Shown here: positions 1 through 5,700 of the stretch, in pieces | Position numbering within the stretch: position 1 is the first letter of the stretch | Layout: each line of letters starts with the position of its first letter | Assembly: GCA_910580045.1 (NCBI GenBank) | Contig: CAJTXF010000066.1 | Span: 1 to 14,964 of the forward strand | Direction: 5' to 3' | Length of the DNA stretch: 14,964 bases | From: an uncultured Eubacteriales bacterium | GTDB taxonomy: Bacteria > Bacillota > Clostridia > Oscillospirales > Acutalibacteraceae | Translations under genes and position numbers: made by a program | Notes under the pieces: generated by a model | The model's database searches: none | Told to the model about the DNA's origin: nothing | Seen by the model: only the letters and a program-made list of their open reading frames with translations

Positions 1-56
1 TTGCCCCGCCCTACGGGCGGGGGAACACGAAAAACTCCTCGGAGCGGACACTCCCG
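1..56 (+). repeat. Palindromic intergenic repeat element, left copy (5' end cut by window edge)
   Basis: Bases 1-56 match the reverse complement of 10440-10495 at 50 of 56 positions (44 of the first 48), counted by hand. The first part folds: bases 4-11 pair with 15-22 around a TAC loop, and T1 and T2 pair with A25 and A24, with a G3/G23 mismatch. By comparison with the complete copy the hairpin should start three bases before the window. A conserved tail follows the hairpin (GAAAAACTCCTCGGAGCGGA, 29-48) and contains a smaller inverted repeat CTCC/GGAG. The element ends 14 bases before the -35 box of the downstream gene. No CDS or T-tract is associated. Its function is unknown; a REP/MITE-like dispersed repeat or a promoter-linked element are both possible. 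Confidence 0.75.
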
Positions 57-70
57 CCTCACGCTGGGGG

Positions 71-99
71 TGGACATTTGGGAAGGAATCTGCTATACT
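71..99 (+). promoter_or_regulatory. Sigma-A-type promoter of the FliK-like/FlhB-like/PilZ operon
   Basis: TGGACA (71-76), a 17-base spacer and TATACT (94-99) differ from the housekeeping consensus by one base in each box. Initiation would be expected near 106, giving a leader of about 43 bases before the ATG at 149. An AGGAG at 134-138 lies 10 bases before that ATG. The promoter places the FliK-like gene first in its transcription unit. Confidence 0.65.
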
Positions 100-148
100 G
101 GTTATAAGTATACATATCCTTACGATTCAGTACAGGAGCGATTCGCCT

Positions 149-1576
149 ATGCCTGAGATATTGAGACCCACAAATCCGGTCCCTGGTTATGACAATACCG
201 GCAGCCGGAATCAGCCTATCAACCCCAATGACCCCAACCGGAATATTCAGAATGTGATAGACCCTACCCGGGTCACCAGAGGGGACTCCCGCTCGGAGCA
301 GCAGCAGGCGGGAGATGCCTCTGTTTCCCACCGGATGCGGTATGAATCCAATTATCTGACATTCCTTCAGCGTTTGGCCAACGCCCCAGACACGGCGTCG
401 GCTTTTCTGCGCCTTTTGCAGGGCCAGGGACTGCAGGTCTCCTCGGGCATCAGCCCCGGGCTGGCGGCAGAGCTTCAGGGCTTCCTGGAGCTGCTGAATA
501 TGGACGAGGCCCAGCTGGCCCAGTTTCTCCAGGGCCAGCTGAAAAGCGGCATGCGCTTTGGCGGGGCCCTGTTTTCCGCCCTGCGCACAGCCTATCAGAA
601 CGCTGGCTCAGAAATGTTCCGCACAGAGATTCTCCAGTTTCTCCGCCAGTACAGCGACTACTCCTCTACCAGCCACCTGCAGACCCGGATGCTCCGCACC
701 CTGTATGACATGACCCGCTCCCTGCCTTCCCACTGGGCCAACCAGCTCACAGACATTGCCGGACGCATGGAAAACGCCTTTGCCGCCGGGGACCGCCAGG
801 AGGGGCTGAGCATCCTGCGGGGGCAGGTCTTCCCCCTGATTGCGGACTACGTCACCCGCACCCATGACCACGGCATGGCCCGCAGCCTGCTCTCCCTGCT
901 CACTTTGGACATGGTCCGCTATGAGAACGGTGACGAGCAGGCCCTGATTCAGTCCTTCCGGCACTTGGGCAACTATAACATCTTTAAGGGGGATTTGGGC
1001 GGCCTGTCTGACGAGAGCATCCTGCGGATGCTGAACGAGACTGATTTTGCCAAAGCCGCCCAGGCCGACAATTTCGCTGAGCGGTTTACTCAGCTGGCCC
1101 TGCGCTCCCTACGGGGCGAGGGAGGCACCGCGGCCCAGGAAATCTTCCGCAGCCTGCTCAGCTCTATCCTGATTAACGAAAGCGTCTATATGCCCCTGCA
1201 GCATCTGCTTCTCCCCTTCCAGTGGGAGGACAAGGCAGTGTTTTCAGAGATGTGGGTGGACCCGGACGCCCAGCACAGCGGCGGGAGGGAGGACCCTGCC
1301 CCCAGGCTTCTGATTAAAATGGACATTGAGGGCCTGGGCGCCTTTGATTTGATTATTGACCAGGCAGGGGGGCGCACCTCTCTGCAGGTGGCCTGCCCCC
1401 GGCAGATGGCCGCTTTCTCCGGGGACATCTCCCGGGATTTGTCCGAAATTCTCACCCGCAACGGTCTGACCCCCGGGGATGTCCGGGTGGCGGCCATGCG
1501 CCAGCCTATGAATATTTCCGATGCTTTCCCAACACTGTTCCAGGAGGTGAAAAGCGGTGTCGATGTCAAGGTCTGA
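149..1576 (+). CDS. FliK-like protein (flagellar hook-length control C-terminal-like domain)
   Basis: A 475-residue soluble protein without a signal peptide or membrane segment. Residues 1-60 are polar and disordered, rich in Asn, Pro, Arg and Gln. Residues 60-345 are helical and Leu/Gln-rich. Residues about 385-455 resemble the C-terminal domain of FliK (Flg_hook family): a beta-rich stretch (LLIKMDIEGLGAFDLII), then a helix and a second strand ending GLTPGDVRVAAM. The FlhB C-terminal-like gene immediately downstream supports this call, because FliK acts through the FlhB C-terminal domain and the pair resembles Bacillus subtilis ylqG-ylqH. The start is the ATG at 149 with AGGAG 10 bases upstream. 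No hook, basal-body or export-gate gene is in the window, so a role in flagellar assembly is unproven. The family call is from memory of the domain pattern; the N-terminal two thirds are unrecognised. Confidence 0.6.
   Translation: MPEILRPTNPVPGYDNTGSRNQPINPNDPNRNIQNVIDPTRVTRGDSRSEQQQAGDASVSHRMRYESNYLTFLQRLANAPDTASAFLRLLQGQGLQVSSGISPGLAAELQGFLELLNMDEAQLAQFLQGQLKSGMRFGGALFSALRTAYQNAGSEMFRTEILQFLRQYSDYSSTSHLQTRMLRTLYDMTRSLPSHWANQLTDIAGRMENAFAAGDRQEGLSILRGQVFPLIADYVTRTHDHGMARSLLSLLTLDMVRYENGDEQALIQSFRHLGNYNIFKGDLGGLSDESILRMLNETDFAKAAQADNFAERFTQLALRSLRGEGGTAAQEIFRSLLSSILINESVYMPLQHLLLPFQWEDKAVFSEMWVDPDAQHSGGREDPAPRLLIKMDIEGLGAFDLIIDQAGGRTSLQVACPRQMAAFSGDISRDLSEILTRNGLTPGDVRVAAMRQPMNISDAFPTLFQEVKSGVDVKV
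1542..1550 (+). promoter_or_regulatory. Strong ribosome binding site deciding a GTG start
   Basis: AGGAGGTGA, near-perfect anti-Shine-Dalgarno complement, lies inside the 3' end of the FliK-like gene. The GTG at 1557 is 9 bases after the AGGAGG core, whereas the next in-frame ATG at 1563 is 15 bases away. GTG is therefore the preferred start of the FlhB-like protein, giving a 20-base overlap that suggests translational coupling. Confidence 0.7.
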
Positions 1577-1937
1577 GCAAAACAGCCAGCGGCCCGCCCG
1601 TCAGAGGGCCGTGGCCCTGCAGTACGGCGTCAGCGATTCCGCCCCGGTGATTGTGGCCTCCGGCATGGGGCATCTGGCGGAAAAAATCCTGGATGTGGCC
1701 CAGGAAAACGGCGTCCCCATTTATGAGGACAACTCCCTGGCCACCATCCTGTCTCAGCTGAACCTGGGCCAGGAGATTCCAGAGGAGCTCTACCGGGCAG
1801 TGGTGGAGATTTACGTCTACTTCCTTAATTTTGATTTTGAGCGCCAAACCCAGGGCCAGGGCCGCCGCAGGGGCCGGGATGCCCGCCCTGCCCCTGAGGA
1901 GGAAGCTCTGCAGAACCAGGAAAACCAGGAGGGATAA
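1557..1937 (+). CDS. Stand-alone FlhB C-terminal-domain-like protein (FlhX/YlqH type)
   Basis: A 126-residue cytosolic protein. Residues 16-90 match the cytoplasmic C-terminal domain of FlhB/YscU export-switch proteins: RAVALQYG, then GMGHLAEKILDVAQENGVPI (36-55), YEDNSLATIL, and GQEIPEELYRAV (71-82). No transmembrane domain is present. The position where FlhB carries its self-cleaving NPTH motif reads ARQR (14-17), so autocleavage is not expected. The tail (95-126) is charged and disordered, Arg-rich and then Glu/Gln-rich. The family is known as small FlhB paralogues (YlqH in B. subtilis), which mimic the cleaved FlhB C-terminal fragment. It overlaps the FliK-like gene by 20 bases and precedes the PilZ gene by three bases. 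Interaction with the upstream FliK-like protein is a natural inference from FliK-FlhB biology but is not shown here. Confidence 0.85.
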   Translation: MSMSRSEQNSQRPARQRAVALQYGVSDSAPVIVASGMGHLAEKILDVAQENGVPIYEDNSLATILSQLNLGQEIPEELYRAVVEIYVYFLNFDFERQTQGQGRRRGRDARPAPEEEALQNQENQEG

Positions 1938-1940
1938 TCC

Positions 1941-2558
1941 ATGTTCTTTAGTAAAAAGTCCAAGCCGAAAAACGTCTGTGTCCTGCTGGACAGCGGCACC
2001 TCCCGGGTGCTGGCCCGGGGCTCCTCAGACAGCCCGCCTGAGGGGCGGAACATTCAGCTCACTGTGTTTGAAGGGGACATTTTGGCCGTGGTCAATGCTG
2101 ACAGCGTCCAGATTGTTCCTGCTGACGAGAACCTGCACCCCAAGCTGGGCCATGCAATCCAGCGCAAGGGGGACTTGGTGGTATTGGAGGTTCTGCGGGA
2201 TTTGGTGGGCAATGAGGTCCGGGAAAACCTGCGGATGCCTGTGGATTTCGAAACCTACCTATACCCCACCGGGGGCAAGGAGGGCCGCTGGATTGCCCAG
2301 GGCAATGATTTGAGCTGCGGCGGCATCAGCTTTTACTCTGACGCGCCCCTGAATTCCGGCGAGCTGGTTGAGGTGGTCATCCCCATCACCCGCACAGCCC
2401 CCCTGCTGCTGACCTGCCAGATTCTGCGCACCCGGCCGGAGGAGGGCTCCACCTTCTACGCTGCCAAGTTTATTGACATCCTCAATGAGCAGGAGAGCAT
2501 GATTCGGGAGGCAGTGTTTACCGTACAGCTGCTGACCCACCAGCGCTCCCGCCGGTAA
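1941..2558 (+). CDS. PilZ-domain protein, predicted c-di-GMP receptor
   Basis: A 205-residue soluble protein. The N-terminal part (about 10-90) is a beta-rich region comparable in position to the YcgR N-terminal domain, though not confidently the same fold. The PilZ domain spans about 92-200. Both c-di-GMP-binding motifs are intact: RxxxR as RENLR (94-98) and D/NxSxxG as DLSCGG (123-128), followed by the expected strands ELVEVVIPI and LLLTCQILRT and a C-terminal helix. A strong AGGAGGG (1927-1933) inside the end of the FlhB-like gene lies 7 bases before the ATG. It is the last gene of the operon. YcgR-type PilZ proteins usually act on flagellar motors; next to FliK/FlhB-like proteins and a large surface protein, it may tie c-di-GMP level to export or surface assembly, but that is inference. 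Confidence 0.85.
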   Translation: MFFSKKSKPKNVCVLLDSGTSRVLARGSSDSPPEGRNIQLTVFEGDILAVVNADSVQIVPADENLHPKLGHAIQRKGDLVVLEVLRDLVGNEVRENLRMPVDFETYLYPTGGKEGRWIAQGNDLSCGGISFYSDAPLNSGELVEVVIPITRTAPLLLTCQILRTRPEEGSTFYAAKFIDILNEQESMIREAVFTVQLLTHQRSRR

Positions 2559-2582
2559 ATGCTGGGAATCCTGCCCCTGTGG

Positions 2583-2611
2583 TTGATTTTCACGGAAAAA
2601 TGGAATAAAAT
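2583..2611 (+). promoter_or_regulatory. Sigma-A-type promoter upstream of the SLH surface protein
   Basis: TTGATT (2583-2588), a 17-base spacer and TAAAAT (2606-2611), in an AT-rich patch starting 25 bases after the PilZ stop codon. Initiation near 2618 would give a leader of about 140 bases before the ATG at 2759. An intrinsic terminator sits inside that leader, so either the promoter is regulated by read-through or another, weaker promoter lies after the terminator. I see no good -35/-10 pair between 2700 and 2750. Confidence 0.55.
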
Positions 2612-2758
2612 TAGATATCAGCATAAATTTGACTGGTTTGGGTCTGAGAGGGAGGTGAGCTGCAGCCTGATATTGCCGCCCGCAAACGGCGGCTTTTTTC
2701 GTCTACTGGCTTCTGAATCTGAGATAACAATCTCTAAACACATGAGAAAGGGACTGCA
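2612..2758 (+). other. Leader region of the SLH surface protein gene
   Basis: Noncoding stretch between the predicted promoter and the ATG at 2759. In order it holds a strong Shine-Dalgarno-like GGAGGTGA (2651-2658) with no ATG, GTG or TTG at a suitable distance, the intrinsic terminator at 2675-2699, a small hairpin GAGAT/ATCTC (2721-2725 with 2730-2734), and the true ribosome binding site AAGGGA (2748-2753), 5 bases before the start codon. It matches no riboswitch class that I recognise. Confidence 0.45.
2675..2699 (+). terminator. Intrinsic terminator between PilZ and SLH genes
   Basis: A perfect 6-bp GC stem, GCCGCC (2675-2680) with GGCGGC (2688-2693), encloses a 7-base loop and is followed by six T residues (2694-2699). 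The simplest role is termination of the FliK-like/FlhB-like/PilZ operon. Because a promoter-like sequence lies upstream of it at 2583-2611, it could also act as an attenuator for the SLH gene. Confidence 0.8.
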
Positions 2759-5700
2759 ATGAATAGACTGAAACACAACGGAAAGCGCATTGTCGCCCTG
2801 CTGCTGTGCGCCATCATCCTGGCCGGCATCCTGCCCATGGAAACCGGCCTTACACCCCAGGCCTCTGCCTCCTGGTCCAAGCGCTATGTGGACAAGATGA
2901 AGGAGTGGGGCATCATGTCCGGCACAGGCGGCGGCAATATGGCCGAGAACCGGACTGTTACCCGGGCCGAGCTGATGACCATGCTTAACCGGGCCTACGG
3001 CTTCCAGCGCACCGGGCCCATCCCCTTTACCGATGTGCCCCGCAGCGCCTGGTTCTACCAGGATATCTGCATTGCTTATAATGAAGGGATTATGTCCGGC
3101 ACCTCCTCCACAAAGGCCTCTCCCAACATGCCCGTGACCCGGGAGCAGGCCCTGCTGCTGATTGCCAACGCCATGCGGCTGGAGGCCAGCACTGGCGAGG
3201 TGACGGAGTTTACTGACGGCAGGAACTTCAGCCCCTGGAGCGCGCCCTACGCCCGCTCCGCCCTGCTGGCCGGCATTATCAGCGGCAGGCCGGACGGGAG
3301 CTTTGGCCCCAAGGACGGCATGACCCGGGGCGAGGTGGCCTGCGTGCTCTATAACGCCCTGGGCACCCTGATTAACAAGCCCGGCGACCACAGCCTGGGC
3401 GGCGTGTTCGGCAGGGTGACCATCAACACTGCCCATGTCACCCTGCGGGACACGGTCATTGCCGGGGATTTGTACCTTACCGGCGGCGTGGGCCTGGGTG
3501 ACGTGTGCCTGGACAATGTCCGGGTCTACGGCAAAATCATTGTGGCCGGCGGCGGCGAGGCCCAGCTGGGCGAGGACAGCATTCTGCTGAACAATGTAGA
3601 AGCCCAGGTCCTCCAGATTGACCCCAACGTCCGGCAGATAGTGTCCATCCGGGCCTTGGGCAGCACCAACATCGGGGAAACCCTGGTGAAGGGGCCTGCC
3701 TACATACAGGATGATGTGCGGGACAACAGCAAAGGCCTGCGCAATATCTACCTGGACGGCCCCAAAGACACTGCCTTCACCCTGGCGGGCAACCTGAAAA
3801 ATATTGTGAACCGCACCCCCGGCTCTACCTTGACTATTGGCGATACGGGCCAGGGCAGCGTCTCCAGCGTCACCGTTGACGAAAAGGCCGTTAACTCCAC
3901 CCTGAACCTGGAAATCAACGCCACTGTGGATAAGGTCAACCTGGATACTGCCTCCAAAATCACCGGTGCAGGTGATATCGGCGAACTGACCGTGACCACC
4001 AATGGCAGCTCTTGTGAGATTCTGCCCGACAAGGTCACTGTGCGCCCAGGCGTGACTACCACTATTGGCGATATGGACAACGTGGACTCTGAGATTGCCA
4101 AGGAGATTTCCGCTGACCCCCGCCTGCTGGCAGGCTATCCGGCAGTGCGGAACGTGGCCCCCGCCACAGCGGACGGCTACTTCTCTGTCAACAAGGCCGG
4201 CACCATCTACTGGGCTGTGACCAACGCGGCCACCGGCGCCCTGACCGATGACGACGCGGAGAGCCTTATCTCCCCCTCAGAGTACGGCTCCGGTATGCTG
4301 CTGTTCGGCAGCATCAAGGCCGAAACCTCTAAGACAGAGTATAACACCCGCATCACTGGCCTGGAGGCCGGCGGCACCTATTACCTCTCTGCCATGCTGG
4401 TGGACGCCCATGGCCGGTACAGCCCGGTGAAGGCCCAGAAGATTCTCACCCCGGACGGCACTGTCCCGGCCCTGACCGGCTCTCCTCAGTTCACAGACCG
4501 CACCCCCACCCGTACAGACGCCAACGCGGAACTGCCCTTTGGGGAGATTGTGGATTTGCAGGCCACGGTCATGGCCAACAAGACCTGTGATTTGTACTAT
4601 GTGCTTCTGGCCTCTGGCAGCACCGCGCCCCAGACCAGCGAGTTCCTGTCCGCCTCCTTTGTGGACCCCTACGGCTATGGCCGCATCCACCTGATTAAGA
4701 ACACCATGGACAGCTTCAAAATCAATGAGGTTGACCTGAACCTGGACGATGTGGTGGAAAGCCTGGGCGAGGTGGAGGAGAACACCTCCTATGACTTGTA
4801 CCTGTGGCTCACCGACGCGGACGGCTCCAAGTCCTCCAAAATCACCAAGCACACTGTAAAAACCAAGGACATCACCCCGCCCAAGTTCAACGGGGATATG
4901 TTCCAGACCACCACCCAAGCCACTTCTGTCAAGCTGTCCAACTCTGTCAACGAGAACAGCACGGTTTACTGGGTGGCTGTACCCAGCGGCGCGGAATATC
5001 CCAAGCCTGAGACCGGCTCCTCTACGGACCCGGAGTTCCTGCGCAGCGAGTACGCCAAGATGCAGATTATTTACGGCCGGGGCGGGTTCAAGTCCGGCAA
5101 GCTCACGGCCAAGGAGAATGTGGACTTCTCCATCACCATCTCGGGCCTGGCCAAAGAGAGCGCGTATGACGTGTACTATGTGGCAGTGGACGCGGCCAAC
5201 AACTGCTCTGACCCCATCCAGAAGTTCACGGCCCACACCCTGGATTCTACGCCTCCCACAGCCCGTCAGGAATTTGAAAACGTGCCGGACGACAGCCCCA
5301 ACACCCCCTACGCGGACTCCACCATCAACATTATTTTCAGTGAGGATATCCGCTATAAGCAGCCCAGCGGTTCTTCGGCAGAGCCCTATGCCGAGCCCAA
5401 CCTGCTGGCCCTGTACACCAACTATGCCGAAGCCAAAAAGCTGAACCCCAACAGCCCGGAGACCAAAGAGGCAGAGGCCCTTTACACCGGCGCCCTGCGG
5501 GACATGATTATCCTCTATAGTGAGGCAAACCACCGTCCCCTGCCGGAGCGCACCTCGGCCTCGGCCCCCAATGAGGACTGGGGCGTGGATTACCGCAATG
5601 TCCGGGTCTTCCGGGAGGGCGCGACTTTGGTGGTCAGCTTCATTAACTCCAGCGACCTGGAGAACTCCTCCCTGAACCTGGAGAGCGGCGCCAGGTACTC

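Noticed and set aside
2559..2762. 67-codon frame starting directly after the PilZ stop and overlapping the SLH start by ATGA
   Set aside because: The neat junctions are tempting, but the frame reads through the promoter and the terminator, has no ribosome binding site of its own at the first ATG, and its translation has no protein-like pattern.
4277..5533. 418-codon open frame on the - strand
   Set aside because: Antisense to the SLH gene, Gly/Val/Leu-rich, no recognisable domain; the + strand frame has signal peptide and SLH domains.
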